Source: Qipengyuania pacifica (GTDB taxonomy: Bacteria; Pseudomonadota; Alphaproteobacteria; Sphingomonadales; Sphingomonadaceae). From it: a DNA stretch of 64,000 nucleotides. The notes under the pieces are model-generated. The model had not been told where the DNA came from, did not search any database, and saw only the letters and a list, made by a program, of their open reading frames with translations. Position numbers and translations under genes: made by a program. The stretch is taken from assembly GCF_019857205.1 (NCBI RefSeq), contig NZ_JAHWXO010000005.1, forward strand, positions 227,800 through 291,799. Reading direction: 5' to 3'. Within the stretch, counting starts at the first letter, position 1; the number at the start of each line of letters is the position of its first letter. Below, piece by piece: positions 27,302-36,819 of this stretch.

Positions 27302-29107
27302 TCAGGCGGCAGTTGAAAAGGCTGCTTCGTCCAGCGCCATGAGGCTATCGGCACCGGCTTCCAGCTTGCGACGCAGCGCTCCCACGTCAGGCAGGAACCG
27401 GTCCATGTAATAGCGCGCAGTTGCCAGCTTCGCCTCATAGAACGCCTTGTCATCGGTGTCGGATGCGAGAGCTGTCTGTGCCACCTTGGCCATGCGCAGC
27501 CACATCCAGCCCAGGGTCACGATACCCATGATGTGCATGTAGTGGTGCGCGCCAGCGCCAAGATGGTTCGGGTTCTGCATGGCGTTCTGCATGAACCACA
27601 TCGTCGCCGCCTGCTGTTGGCCAAGCGCTTTTTCCAGAGCTTCGGCCATTGCACCCAGATCGTCGTCGTCCTTGGCCGCTGCAATATCGTCGCCCACCGC
27701 TTTGAAATATGCCTGGATGGCTGCCCCGCCCTTCTGCGCGAGCTTCCGGCCGCACAGATCCATCGCCTGCACGCCGTTGGTGCCTTCGTAGATCTGGGCG
27801 ATCCGGGCGTCGCGCACGAACTGGCTCATGCCCCATTCCTCGATATAGCCGTGGCCACCGAAGACCTGCTGCATGTTGGTCGCAACCTCATAGCCCTTGT
27901 CGGTGCCATACCCCTTGATGACCGGGGTCAGCAGACCGATCATCGCATCGGCTTCGGCGCGTTCCTCTTCGGTCTGCGCCTTGTGGGTCAGGTCGACGAG
28001 CAACGCCCCCCACAGCGACAGGGCGCGCATGCCTTCGGTGAAGGCCTTGGCATCCATCAGCATACGGCGAACGTCCGGGTGGACGAATATCGGGTCGGCC
28101 TGGGCTTCCGGCTCGGCGGGACCGGTCAGTGCCCTGCCCTGACGCCGGTCGAGAGCGTAGGCGACAGCGTTCTGATATGCGACTTCAGCCTGGCTGAGAC
28201 CCTGCATACCGACGCCGAGGCGGGCTGCGTTCATCATGATGAACATTGCAGCCAGGCCCTTGTTCTCTTCACCGACAAGCCATCCCGTGGCGCCGTCGTA
28301 ATTGAGGACGCAAGTGGAATTGGCGTGAATACCCATCTTGTGTTCGATCGAACCGCACATCACGCCATTGCGTTCGCCAACCGAACCGTCCTCGTTCACC
28401 AGGAACTTCGGCACCACGAACAGCGAGATACCCTTGGTGCTGTCAGGCGCTCCCGGGGTCTTCGCCAGAACCAGATGGATGATGTTGTCCGAAAGGTCAT
28501 GCTCGCCGGCAGAAATGAAGATCTTGGTGCCGGTAATCGAATAGCTGCCATCGCCCTTCGGCTCCGCCTTGGTGCGGATCATGCCGAGATCGGTGCCGCA
28601 CTGCGGTTCGGTCAGGTTCATGGTGCCGGTCCATTCGCCGGACACCATCTTGGGCAGATACATTTCCTTCTGTTCCTGAGTGCCCTTGGCGATCAGTGCA
28701 GAAATGGCGCCATTGGTCAGGCCCGGATACATGCCGAATGCTTGGTTGGCGCTGGAAATGAATTCTTCCATCACGAAGCCGAGCACATGCGGCAAGCCCT
28801 GTCCGCCAAACTCCTCGGGCTGCGCCAGCGTCCCCCATCCCGCTTCGCGGAACTGGTTGAAGGCCTCCTTGAAACCTTTCGGAGTGGTGACGGAACCGTC
28901 CTCGTGACGCGTACAGCCTTCCTGATCGCCCGACTGGTTTATGGGCGCCAGTACCTCGGCACAGAACTTGCCGCCTTCGGTGATCACGGCATCCGTGACA
29001 TCGGGGCTCGCCATCTCGAAGCCCGGCAGGTTGCCGTAGCTGGCAAGATCGAGCAGTTCATTGACAAGGAAGCGGGTATCGCGGGTCGGCGCGGTATATG
29101 TGGGCAT
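27302..29107 (-). CDS. acyl-CoA dehydrogenase with C-terminal domain
   Basis: FAD enzyme of 601 residues, the long acyl-CoA dehydrogenase class (DmdC/FadE12-like) with an extra C-terminal domain. Motifs: MNLTEPQCGTDLG, TGTKIFISAGEHD (flavin contacts) and QIYEGTNGVQAMDL, with the catalytic-base Glu. The N-terminal PTYTAPTRDTRF is typical of the group. It sits 49 bases downstream of a MerR-family regulator gene on the same strand, so it is probably in that operon and controlled by it. Acyl substrate is unknown. Confidence 0.93.
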   Translation of the reverse strand: MPTYTAPTRDTRFLVNELLDLASYGNLPGFEMASPDVTDAVITEGGKFCAEVLAPINQSGDQEGCTRHEDGSVTTPKGFKEAFNQFREAGWGTLAQPEEFGGQGLPHVLGFVMEEFISSANQAFGMYPGLTNGAISALIAKGTQEQKEMYLPKMVSGEWTGTMNLTEPQCGTDLGMIRTKAEPKGDGSYSITGTKIFISAGEHDLSDNIIHLVLAKTPGAPDSTKGISLFVVPKFLVNEDGSVGERNGVMCGSIEHKMGIHANSTCVLNYDGATGWLVGEENKGLAAMFIMMNAARLGVGMQGLSQAEVAYQNAVAYALDRRQGRALTGPAEPEAQADPIFVHPDVRRMLMDAKAFTEGMRALSLWGALLVDLTHKAQTEEERAEADAMIGLLTPVIKGYGTDKGYEVATNMQQVFGGHGYIEEWGMSQFVRDARIAQIYEGTNGVQAMDLCGRKLAQKGGAAIQAYFKAVGDDIAAAKDDDDLGAMAEALEKALGQQQAATMWFMQNAMQNPNHLGAGAHHYMHIMGIVTLGWMWLRMAKVAQTALASDTDDKAFYEAKLATARYYMDRFLPDVGALRRKLEAGADSLMALDEAAFSTAA

Positions 29108-29156
29108 CTGCGTGTCCTTGGTTTGAGCCTGGCCGGCATGGGGCCGGTTGGTGAAA

Positions 29157-29615
29157 TCAATCGCGGTCGAGTGTTTCGATATGTTCGATGAAGTCGGATA
29201 GTTCGCTGATCGCGCTGTCGATATCGTCGCGCTGTTCCTTCAGCTTGGCGACATGGGTCCTGCACTTCTCGATCGTGACGCGCCGCTGTTCGACGCGGCC
29301 GTCACCCAGATCGTAGAGGTCGATCATCTCGCGGATCTCGACCAATGAGAAGCCGACGTTCTTGGCCCGCATGATCCACGCGAGTCGCGCGCGGTCCCGT
29401 TTCGAATAGATGCGGGTTAGCCCGATACGCGACGGCGCAATAAGGCCCTCGTCCTCGTAGAAGCGGAGTGCCCGCGCCGTGCAACCGAATTCACTGGTAA
29501 GATCGGATATCGAGTATTGTTCGCGACCCAATTCGTCGGGTCGTTCGATATGGGCGCCGGCGTGGCGGCGATCGCCAGTCGCGGCGGTGACATCCTTGGG
29601 AAGCGGCTGGTTCAT
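29157..29615 (-). CDS. MerR-family transcriptional regulator (LiuR-like)
   Basis: A 152-residue regulator; start set at ATG 29615 (MNQPLPKDV). The winged HTH is at about 35-75 (SISDLTSEFGCTARALRFYE), followed by a coiled-coil dimerisation helix. No metal-binding Cys pattern of the CueR/MerR metal sensors is seen. Position upstream of an acyl-CoA dehydrogenase matches the LiuR group that controls branched-chain or fatty-acid catabolism. A candidate autoregulatory site is immediately upstream (29631-29650). Confidence 0.85.
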   Translation of the reverse strand: MNQPLPKDVTAATGDRRHAGAHIERPDELGREQYSISDLTSEFGCTARALRFYEDEGLIAPSRIGLTRIYSKRDRARLAWIMRAKNVGFSLVEIREMIDLYDLGDGRVEQRRVTIEKCRTHVAKLKEQRDDIDSAISELSDFIEHIETLDRD

Positions 29616-29630
29616 GCCCTTCCAATAATC

Positions 29631-29650
29631 CAACGTTTACGTAAGCGTCA
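29631..29650 (-). promoter_or_regulatory. MerR-type operator-like site
   Basis: On the minus strand TGACGCTTACGTAAACGTTG, 16-35 bases before the MerR start. It shares 13 contiguous bases with the site ahead of moxR (12746). The form agrees with LiuR-type sites. It overlaps the last codon of hisI. Confidence 0.55.
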
Positions 29651-30019
29651 AGTCTTGACGGGTTCGAGAGCGTCATCCTGCAATACGCGGTAGAAGCAGC
29701 TACGGGCTCCGGTATGGCAAGTCGGCCCCGCCGGTGTGCAAGACAGAACAAGCGCATCCTGATCACAGTCCACCAGTATCTCATGGACCTTGAGTATATT
29801 GCCGGAGCTTTCACCCTTCTTCCACAATTTGCCGCGCGAGCGGGAATGGAAGTGGGCGACCCCCGTCTCTCGCGTCGCATTCAGCGCTTCGGCATCCATG
29901 AAGGCTACCATGAGCACGTCGCGAGTCTCGTGGTGAACCACCACGGCACTGAGGAGGCCCTTGTCGTCGAACTTCGGCATAAAGGACCGTCCAGCTTCGC
30001 GCTCGGATCGATCTGACAT
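29648..30019 (-). CDS. hisI: phosphoribosyl-AMP cyclohydrolase
   Basis: Third step of histidine biosynthesis. The 123-residue protein starts at ATG 30019 (MSDRSERE) with AAAGG upstream; the open frame reaches 30169, but that part has no family similarity. Motifs VLMVAFMDAEAL, FHSRSRGKLWKKGE, VDCDQDALVL and ARSCFYR carry the zinc Cys and substrate residues. It is a stand-alone HisI, not a HisIE fusion. No other his genes are in the window. Confidence 0.92.
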   Translation of the reverse strand: MSDRSEREAGRSFMPKFDDKGLLSAVVVHHETRDVLMVAFMDAEALNATRETGVAHFHSRSRGKLWKKGESSGNILKVHEILVDCDQDALVLSCTPAGPTCHTGARSCFYRVLQDDALEPVKT

Positions 30020-30374
30020 GGTAGAACCTTTCAAATTGTACTCCTGCGACATGCTTGTTGCACGATAACCACAAAGTCGACCCAAAATCACACACTCTTG
30101 CAGAAGTGTGTTTGAAGTCAGGCGTTTTTGAGGAACAAAAGGGTCAGCAGGCACGTGAGGCCTGCCCACCGGAGCAGCGGTGCCAGTAGAGCGCCAGGTT
30201 CAGGGGGTTAACGGATCCGCAGCCGCGATGAGGGTATGCGCGGCGCATCCGGAAACGATGAGGGATGGACCCAAGGTGCATGCTGGGGGGCTGCACCCGC
30301 GCCGCAAGGCAGGTCCGGTTATATTCGTCACGTGGCGCCCGGGATCGCAAGATCCCGGGCGTTTCCGTTACGGG
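30020..30374. other. intergenic region, possible small RNA
   Basis: About 355 bases lie between hisI and comF. I see no gene, but the segment 30170-30336 is GC-rich with several short stem possibilities and a repeated GATGAGGG (two copies, near 30229 and 30258), and it ends in the strong hairpin at 30337. A plus-strand small RNA is possible. I tested it by eye for SRP RNA signatures and found none. Confidence 0.4.
30337..30364 (+). terminator. strong intrinsic terminator-like hairpin
   Basis: GCCCGGGATC-GCAA-GATCCCGGGC, a perfect 10-bp stem with a GNRA-type tetraloop, followed on the plus strand by GTTT. It may end comF transcription on the minus strand or an unannotated plus-strand RNA. Confidence 0.65.
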
Positions 30375-31127
30375 TCAGTTTCGTATGGCCTCATCGAGAA
30401 CGCGCGAAAAACACGCGATCATCACCCTCTTCGCGCCAGCAGCTTTCAAGGCCTTCACACAAGCCGCGCTCGTCGCACCGCTAGTCAATACATCGTCGAC
30501 CAGCACGATCTCAGCATCATTCAAAACTCGTGCGCGCTTGGGATTGATCTTTACGGCCCCGGAAAGAGCCTTTGCCCTGGCCTTTTTACCGAGACCGCCA
30601 AGGCTTGGCGTGGGTTTGGTTCGTATCAATCCATCGACGCACAGGGTTCCATGTCCCATGCGGCTGAGCTCACGTCCGAGCAACGCTGCCTGATTATAGC
30701 CCCTGTGCCACAGCCTTCCGCGGTGAAGAGGAACGGGAACAATAAGCCTGAGGCCGTCTCCTCGCGGAAGCCGGGCGGCGATCAGTTTTGCAAGCATCGG
30801 CGCTAGCGCGATCCGGCGTCCGTGCTTGAACGCGAGAACGAGCTTTCGCGACGTATCGGTATAGAGCGTTCCTGCGGCGATCCCGTCGTGCTTCGGTGGA
30901 TCGGCAAGGCAGGGCGCACAAATAGCGCCATCGATCGACCCGTTTTCGCTAAATGGGCGCTGGCACGAGGTGCACCACGGCTCCGATGGAATGACAAGAT
31001 CATCCCAGCAAATCATGCACAAACCGCCCTGTTCGCCCACTCCCCCACCGCACGCCGGACAACGGGGAGGATACACGAAGTTGAGCACGGGCGCGAAGCT
31101 GGTCGCGAGAAGGCGGCTTGTCGACAC
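30375..31127 (-). CDS. ComF family phosphoribosyltransferase-like protein
   Basis: A 250-residue ComF/GntX-like protein. Two pairs of zinc-binding Cys at the N-terminus (PPRCPACG, LCMICWDD) and a second set (CTSCQRPF, ICAPCLADP) precede a PRTase domain with IVPVPLHRGRLWHRGYNQAALLG and the PRPP loop VLVDDVLTSGATS. ComF is linked to DNA uptake in competent bacteria; the family's biochemical role in other species is not settled. Divergent from the methyltransferase gene, 54 bases apart. Confidence 0.9.
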   Translation of the reverse strand: MSTSRLLATSFAPVLNFVYPPRCPACGGGVGEQGGLCMICWDDLVIPSEPWCTSCQRPFSENGSIDGAICAPCLADPPKHDGIAAGTLYTDTSRKLVLAFKHGRRIALAPMLAKLIAARLPRGDGLRLIVPVPLHRGRLWHRGYNQAALLGRELSRMGHGTLCVDGLIRTKPTPSLGGLGKKARAKALSGAVKINPKRARVLNDAEIVLVDDVLTSGATSAACVKALKAAGAKRVMIACFSRVLDEAIRN

Positions 31128-31181
31128 CTTCCCTTGCTGCCCGGCTTGCGCGCACCTGGCAAGCGCGGCAGGGATCGAGGC

Positions 31182-31940
31182 ATGAATTCCTCCACGCCCC
31201 CCCGGATATTCTCTCGCGAGCGCCGTATTTCAGGCTTGCGCCGTGCCCGGGTGAGGCAGGCTCATCGCGACGCGGCGCGTTACATCATGGACGATATGGT
31301 CGAGGATATTCTCGACCGGCTCGAATTTATCCGCATGTCGCCCGAACGTGTCTTGGTAATCGGCGACTGGACTGGAACTCTGGCGCTGTCGCTGCGAGGC
31401 GCCGGTTCAACCGTCGTCGAGCATGACGTTGCCACTCTTGACGAAGAGCGACCGATCAAGGGCCAACCGTTCGATCTGATCGTGACCCTTTCTTCGGTTG
31501 ACCGTGTCAACGACCTTCCAGGCGCTCTTCTCCATATGCGCAACGCCTTGGCGGATGATGGTCTGATGGTGGCCAGTTTCCTCGGCGCTGGAAGCCTTCC
31601 CAATCTGCGGCGCGCCATGATCGCGAGCGAGCCGGACAGGCCCACGGCGCGGATGCATCCGCTAGTCGACAATCAGGCGGCCTCTGCCCTTCTCCAGCGC
31701 GCATTGTTCAAACGGCAGGTGGTCGACAGTCGGCGCCTGACCGTATCCTTCGCCTCGCTTGACCGGCTTGTGTCCGACCTTCGCGATCAGGGATTGGGCA
31801 GCACGCTAGACAATGTGCCTCCACCGCTCGGAAAAAGGGCAAAGAAGAGAGCGGACAACGCGTTCATGACCGCTGCCAACGACAAGGGCCGTGTGCTCGA
31901 AATTTTCGAGATACTGACGCTTACAGGCTGGAAAGACTAA
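31182..31940 (+). CDS. SAM-dependent methyltransferase (BioC/NDUFAF5-like)
   Basis: A 252-residue class I methyltransferase-like protein; start set at ATG 31182 (MNSSTPPRIFSRERRI), since the open frame upstream is a shadow of comF. The LVIGDWTGTLALSL element replaces the usual GxGxG motif I, so SAM binding is somewhat degenerate. The arrangement next to comF is conserved in alphaproteobacteria. Members of this group include the complex I assembly factor NDUFAF5. It is convergent with ppdK; the stop codons overlap. Confidence 0.72.
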   Translation: MNSSTPPRIFSRERRISGLRRARVRQAHRDAARYIMDDMVEDILDRLEFIRMSPERVLVIGDWTGTLALSLRGAGSTVVEHDVATLDEERPIKGQPFDLIVTLSSVDRVNDLPGALLHMRNALADDGLMVASFLGAGSLPNLRRAMIASEPDRPTARMHPLVDNQAASALLQRALFKRQVVDSRRLTVSFASLDRLVSDLRDQGLGSTLDNVPPPLGKRAKKRADNAFMTAANDKGRVLEIFEILTLTGWKD

Positions 31941-34600
31941 CGAAGACTGGCTTGCGCAGCGGCCAGTCGCGCAATGGGTACGCGGTAAGGGGACGCACTT
32001 ACGTAATCGAGACCGGTACGATCGCAAAAGGCTATACTTGCCGGATCGCCGCCATGTTCGCCGCAAATACCCATCTTCAGTCCTTCGCGCGTGGCCCTGC
32101 CCCGCTCTACCGCGAGTTCGACCAGTTGCCCGACGCCGTCAACATCGAGGCTGACGAACGGATCACGCGCAAAAATGCCTTTGTCGACGTAGGTTGTGAG
32201 GAATCGTCCGGCATCGTCGCGGCTGACCCCCAGCGTGGTCTGGGTGAGGTCATTGGTCCCGAAGCTGAAAAATTCGCCGACTTCGGCGATCTCGCCCGCC
32301 ATGAGTGCAGCGCGGGGAAGCTCGATCATCGTCCCGACGAGGTATTCGAGCGTCGTTCCGGTATCGGCAAACACTTCGGCCGCGACCCTATCGACGACAG
32401 CCTTGAGCAATTCGAGTTCGCGCCGCGTGGCGACTAGCGGGATCATGACTTCAGGGACAGGTGCGTCCCCGCTGTCCCTGGCGACCTGACAGGCGGCTTC
32501 GAAGATCGCGCGTGCCTGCATCTCGTAGATTTCGGGATAGGTGATCCCCAGGCGGCAACCGCGGTGGCCGAGCATGGGGTTGAATTCGTGCAATTCGCCA
32601 GCGCGCCGGCGGAGCTTCTCGATCGGCACGCCAGTTGCTTTGGCCAGTTCCTCGAACTCGGTATCGCCGTGCGGCAGGAATTCGTGCAGCGGCGGGTCGA
32701 GGAGGCGGATAGTGCATGGCAGACCCGCCATCACTTCAAAGATGGTCACGAAGTCGCTGCGCTGTTCCGGCAGCAGCTTGTCGAGCGCGGCACGGCGGCC
32801 CTTTTCGGTATCGGCGAGGATCATTTCGCGCACGGCGCTGATCCGACCGGCATCGAAGAACATGTGCTCGGTCCGGCAAAGGCCGATGCCTTCGGCGCCG
32901 AACTGGCGCGCCATGCGGCATTCGGTTTCGGTTTCGGCATTGGTGCGCACGCGCATGCGGCGGTGCTTGTCGGCCCATTCCATCAGCGTACCGAAATCGC
33001 CAGCAAGTTCGGGTTCGATGGTTGCGACCTCGCCCGCCATGACCTGACCGTTGGCACCGTCGATGGTGATGATATCGCCTTCGGAAAGTTCGCGATCACC
33101 AATGCTCAGCGTGCGCCCTTCCCGTGCGATCGAGACCTGCGAAGCGCCCGATACACAAGGACGCCCCATTCCGCGTGCGACCACCGCCGCGTGGCTGGTC
33201 ATCCCGCCGCGCGCCGTCAGGATGCCCGTGGCAGCGTGCATGCCGTGAATGTCCTCCGGGCTGGTTTCAACACGAACCAAAATGACCTTCTCGCCGCGAT
33301 TTGCCCAAAGTTCGGCGGTATCCGCATCGAGAACGATCTTGCCGCTTGCGGCACCCGGCGATGCAGGAAGGCCGGTTGTCAAAACATCACGCGGAGCATT
33401 CGGATCGAGCGTGGGGTGCAGCAATTGGTCGAGCGCCATCGGATCGACACGCAGGATGGCGGTCTTCTCGTCGATCAGCCCCTCATCCACCATGTCGACG
33501 GCCATCTTCAGCGCGGCCTTGGCCGTCCGCTTGCCGTTGCGAGTCTGCAGTAACCAGAGCTTGCCCTGTTGTACGGTGAATTCGATATCCTGCATGTCGG
33601 TGTAATGCCGTTCCAGCAGATCGAACAGATGTGACAGTTCGGCAAACGCTTCGGGCATGGCTTCTTCCATGCTCGGTTTGTCTGCCCCGGCGGCTTCACG
33701 GCGCGCCCTGGTGAGATATTGCGGCGTGCGGATGCCCGCGACCACATCTTCGCCCTGCGCATTGACCAGCCATTCGCCGTAGTAAGCCTTTTCACCGGTC
33801 GACGGATCGCGCGTGAACGCTACGCCGGTAGCGCTGGTATCGCCCATGTTGCCGAATACCATTGCCTGCACGTTCACCGCAGTACCCATGTCATGCGGAA
33901 TGTCATTCAGGCGGCGATAGACCTTGGCGCGCTCGGTATCCCAACTGTCGAAGACGGCGCTGATTGCGCCCCATAGCTGTTCGATAGGATCCTGAGGGAA
34001 AGGAGCGCCGAGTTCTTCTTCGACAATGGACTTATACTGCGCGACGAGCGTCTTCCACTCGTCGGCGGAAAGCTCGGTATCGGCGTAATAGCCGTTGTCT
34101 TCCTTGGCGATTTCCAGTGCTTCTTCGAACAGGCCGTGATCAACCCCGAGGACCACATCGCCGTACATCTGGATGAAGCGGCGGTAGCTGTCCCACGCGA
34201 AGCGTTCATCGCCGGACGTTCTGGCAAGGCCTTCGACCGTCTCGTCGTTCAGGCCGAGGTTGAGCACGGTGTCCATCATGCCCGGCATGGAAATGGCCGC
34301 GCCCGATCGGACCGACACGAGCAGCGGATCGGCAGCATTGCCAAAGCCCTTGCCCACCGTTTCTTCTACGTGGCGGAGTGCGTCGGCAACGTCCGCCCGC
34401 AACTTTTCGGAAAAGTCCGAACCGCCTGCGAGATATTTGAGGCATTCTTCGGTCGCGATGGTGAAGCCGGGGGGAACCGGCAGGCCGATGCTGGCCATCT
34501 CGGCCAGGTTCGCCCCCTTGCCGCCGGTGACGGTCTTGTCCTTCTGTCGTGCATTCGAATGCGGAGCGTTGCCGCCGAAGGTGAAGACCGTATCGTTCAT
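31937..34600 (-). CDS. ppdK: pyruvate, phosphate dikinase
   Basis: Interconverts pyruvate, ATP and phosphate with PEP, AMP and pyrophosphate. The 887-residue protein has the N-terminal ATP-grasp domain (TGGKGANLAEMASIGLPVPP), the swivelling domain with the phospho-His in GGMTSHAAVVARGMG and the C-terminal PEP/pyruvate barrel (GLCRTEHMFF, GTNDLTQ, GICGEHGGDP with catalytic Cys). Full length for the family. It lies 60 bases downstream of the glyS end on the same strand. Confidence 0.96.
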   Translation of the reverse strand: MNDTVFTFGGNAPHSNARQKDKTVTGGKGANLAEMASIGLPVPPGFTIATEECLKYLAGGSDFSEKLRADVADALRHVEETVGKGFGNAADPLLVSVRSGAAISMPGMMDTVLNLGLNDETVEGLARTSGDERFAWDSYRRFIQMYGDVVLGVDHGLFEEALEIAKEDNGYYADTELSADEWKTLVAQYKSIVEEELGAPFPQDPIEQLWGAISAVFDSWDTERAKVYRRLNDIPHDMGTAVNVQAMVFGNMGDTSATGVAFTRDPSTGEKAYYGEWLVNAQGEDVVAGIRTPQYLTRARREAAGADKPSMEEAMPEAFAELSHLFDLLERHYTDMQDIEFTVQQGKLWLLQTRNGKRTAKAALKMAVDMVDEGLIDEKTAILRVDPMALDQLLHPTLDPNAPRDVLTTGLPASPGAASGKIVLDADTAELWANRGEKVILVRVETSPEDIHGMHAATGILTARGGMTSHAAVVARGMGRPCVSGASQVSIAREGRTLSIGDRELSEGDIITIDGANGQVMAGEVATIEPELAGDFGTLMEWADKHRRMRVRTNAETETECRMARQFGAEGIGLCRTEHMFFDAGRISAVREMILADTEKGRRAALDKLLPEQRSDFVTIFEVMAGLPCTIRLLDPPLHEFLPHGDTEFEELAKATGVPIEKLRRRAGELHEFNPMLGHRGCRLGITYPEIYEMQARAIFEAACQVARDSGDAPVPEVMIPLVATRRELELLKAVVDRVAAEVFADTGTTLEYLVGTMIELPRAALMAGEIAEVGEFFSFGTNDLTQTTLGVSRDDAGRFLTTYVDKGIFARDPFVSLDVDGVGQLVELAVERGRATREGLKMGICGEHGGDPASIAFCDRTGLDYVSASPYRVPIARLAAAQASLR

Positions 34601-34659
34601 TCTAATCCCTGCTTATCCGAGACATGGACCGCCTGTTACACGGTCCAAGGGGGAAAAAG

Positions 34660-36819
34660 TCATCCCTCGATGCGAGAGAAATCTGCCACTTGGTGCACTG
34701 CAGCGCGAAAACGCGCAAGCAGGTCGAGCCGATGGGCGCGCTTGTTTTCTTCATCCGCGTTTACCGTCACTTCATCAAAGAAACGATCGATCGGTGCGCG
34801 CAGAGAAGCAAGTGCAGCCATTGCGCCGGAGAAGTCTTCCGCATCAATGGCTCGTGTAGCTGCCGGTTCCGATGATTCCAGCGCGTCCATCAGGGCCTTT
34901 TCGGCCGGTTCCGGAGTGTAGGAAAGCTCTTTCGCGTGGCGCTCATTCATCTTGGCCTGGATCACGGCTTTCATGTCGGGATCGTCGACAAGCGCAAGAG
35001 GATCTTCTTCGCCTGTGCGGGCGATCTCGCCCTCGCTGCCGTGCCAGTCTTCCTTCTTGAGGATGTTGGCGGCGCGCTTGTAACCGGCGAGCAAGTTGGC
35101 ACCGTCTTCGGCACCGAGAAACGCGGTAAGCGCCCTCGCCCGGCTTTCGACGCGGTCGACACGCATGTCGGGCCGCCCCTGCCAGCTACGCGATGCCTGA
35201 ATATAGTCATGCCGCACACCTTCATCACGAAGCTGCACCGCGAGACGGTCCAGGAGAAATTCGCCCAGTTTCTCTGGCAAACCTGCAACGCGCTGGCTTG
35301 CCCAGGCGTGGACCACCTGATCCAGCTCAAGCTTGAGTCCATTCGCCTGAACCAGCCTCAGATAGCCGAGCGCGGCCCGGCGCAGTGCAAAGGGATCCTT
35401 CGATCCGGTCGGCAGGATGCCGATGCGGAAAAAGCTGAGCAGATTGTCGAGCTTATCCGCGAGGCTTACTGCGACCGTTGTCGGCGCAGTCGGCACCTCG
35501 TCGCTCGCACCGACGGGCTTGTAATGATCGCGAATGGCCTCGGACACTTCCAGCGGGAGACCTTCGGCCTTGGCATAATAGCCACCCATCAGGCCCTGCA
35601 GCTCGGGGAACTCGCCGACCATTTCGGTCACGAGATCGGCCTTGCTCAATTCGGCTGCCTGTCGTGCGAGCTTATGATCGCCATTCGGGGCCTTGGCATC
35701 GAACACCAGCCAATCGGCCAGCTTGGCCACCCGGTCGACCTTGTCAGCGACGGTGCCCAGCTTCTCGTGGAAAGTGATCCGCTCCAGACCCTTTGCGTGC
35801 TGAGCGAGCGTCTTCTTGCGGTCGACGTCCCAAAAGAAACGGGCGTCGGACAGGCGGGCGGCGAGGACCTTGCGGTTGCCGTCGACCACACGCGCGCCGC
35901 CATCTTCGGCCTCGATATTGGCGGTGCAAATGAAGGCGTTGGCGAGTTCGCCCTTGTCGTCCTCGCAGACGAAATATTTCTGGTTCACGCGGGCGGTAAG
36001 CTGGATCGTCTCGGGCGGGACCTCGAGGAAATCTTCCTCGAACCGTCCGAGCAGCGGAATGGGCCATTCGGTGAGGCCGGCGTTCTCGACGACCAGCCCT
36101 TCATCCTCGACCAGCTTGAGGGCAGCTTCGGACGCAACCTTGGCAGCGCCCGAACGGATGAGGTCCTGACGTTCTTCGTGGTCCACAATCACGTGACCAG
36201 CGCGCAGCTTCATCGCGTAGTCTTCGGCGTTACCGATGGTGATGTCGCCGGAATGGTGGAAGCGATGGCCGAGCGTGACCGCGCCCGAGGTGACGCCATG
36301 CACCTCGCAATCGACCACATCGTCCCCCAGCAGCGCAACGATTCCCGATAACGGACGGACCCAGCGCAGGCTTTCGGTGCTGATCGAGGCCGCGCCCCAG
36401 CGCATCGACTTGGGCCAGCTGAAATCGCGAACGATCGCGGGTATTGCCTCGGCGAGCAGGTCCTTGGTCGCGCGGCCGGGCACGTTCTTGATGGCGAAAT
36501 AGGTCTCGCGGCCCTTCACTTCGCGGATCTCGAGGTCGGCCTTTTCGACCCCGGCCTTACGGCAGAAGCCTTCGAGCGCCTGATCGGGCGCGCCCACTGG
36601 TGGGCCCTTCAGTTCTTCGCTTACGGCCTCGGTTGCCTCGGGAAGACGGCGGGCAATCAATGCGAGACGGCGCGGGGTCGACCACACAGTGATCTCACCT
36701 GCGGAAATGCCCGCCGCGTCCAGCTCGCGCCGGAACAGTTTTTCCAGTTCGGCGCGCGCGCCTGCCTGCATGCGCGCCGGGATCTCTTCGCTGCGCAGTT
36801 CGAGGAGAAAGTCGCTCAT
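34660..36819 (-). CDS. glyS: glycyl-tRNA synthetase beta subunit
   Basis: Beta chain of the bacterial alpha2beta2 glycyl-tRNA synthetase, 719 residues. The start at ATG 36819 ([17 protein letters not shown]) gives the family's invariant N-terminus and overlaps the glyQ stop by 4 bases. Internal HD-like region and C-terminal DALR anticodon-binding domain (MVDDPDMK region and onward) are in the expected places. A longer frame to 36882 is a shadow of glyQ. Confidence 0.95.
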   Translation of the reverse strand: MSDFLLELRSEEIPARMQAGARAELEKLFRRELDAAGISAGEITVWSTPRRLALIARRLPEATEAVSEELKGPPVGAPDQALEGFCRKAGVEKADLEIREVKGRETYFAIKNVPGRATKDLLAEAIPAIVRDFSWPKSMRWGAASISTESLRWVRPLSGIVALLGDDVVDCEVHGVTSGAVTLGHRFHHSGDITIGNAEDYAMKLRAGHVIVDHEERQDLIRSGAAKVASEAALKLVEDEGLVVENAGLTEWPIPLLGRFEEDFLEVPPETIQLTARVNQKYFVCEDDKGELANAFICTANIEAEDGGARVVDGNRKVLAARLSDARFFWDVDRKKTLAQHAKGLERITFHEKLGTVADKVDRVAKLADWLVFDAKAPNGDHKLARQAAELSKADLVTEMVGEFPELQGLMGGYYAKAEGLPLEVSEAIRDHYKPVGASDEVPTAPTTVAVSLADKLDNLLSFFRIGILPTGSKDPFALRRAALGYLRLVQANGLKLELDQVVHAWASQRVAGLPEKLGEFLLDRLAVQLRDEGVRHDYIQASRSWQGRPDMRVDRVESRARALTAFLGAEDGANLLAGYKRAANILKKEDWHGSEGEIARTGEEDPLALVDDPDMKAVIQAKMNERHAKELSYTPEPAEKALMDALESSEPAATRAIDAEDFSGAMAALASLRAPIDRFFDEVTVNADEENKRAHRLDLLARFRAAVHQVADFSRIEG

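Noticed and set aside
27533..29191. Long plus-strand open frame opposite the acyl-CoA dehydrogenase
   Set aside because: It is the complementary frame of a strongly conserved gene in high-GC DNA; its product has no domain.
30170..30340. SRP RNA or other known structured RNA
   Set aside because: The conserved SRP loop sequence is absent; I could not match it to a known family by eye.
34936..36351. Long plus-strand open frame opposite glyS
   Set aside because: Same reason: shadow of a conserved gene, with no recognisable motifs or ribosome site.
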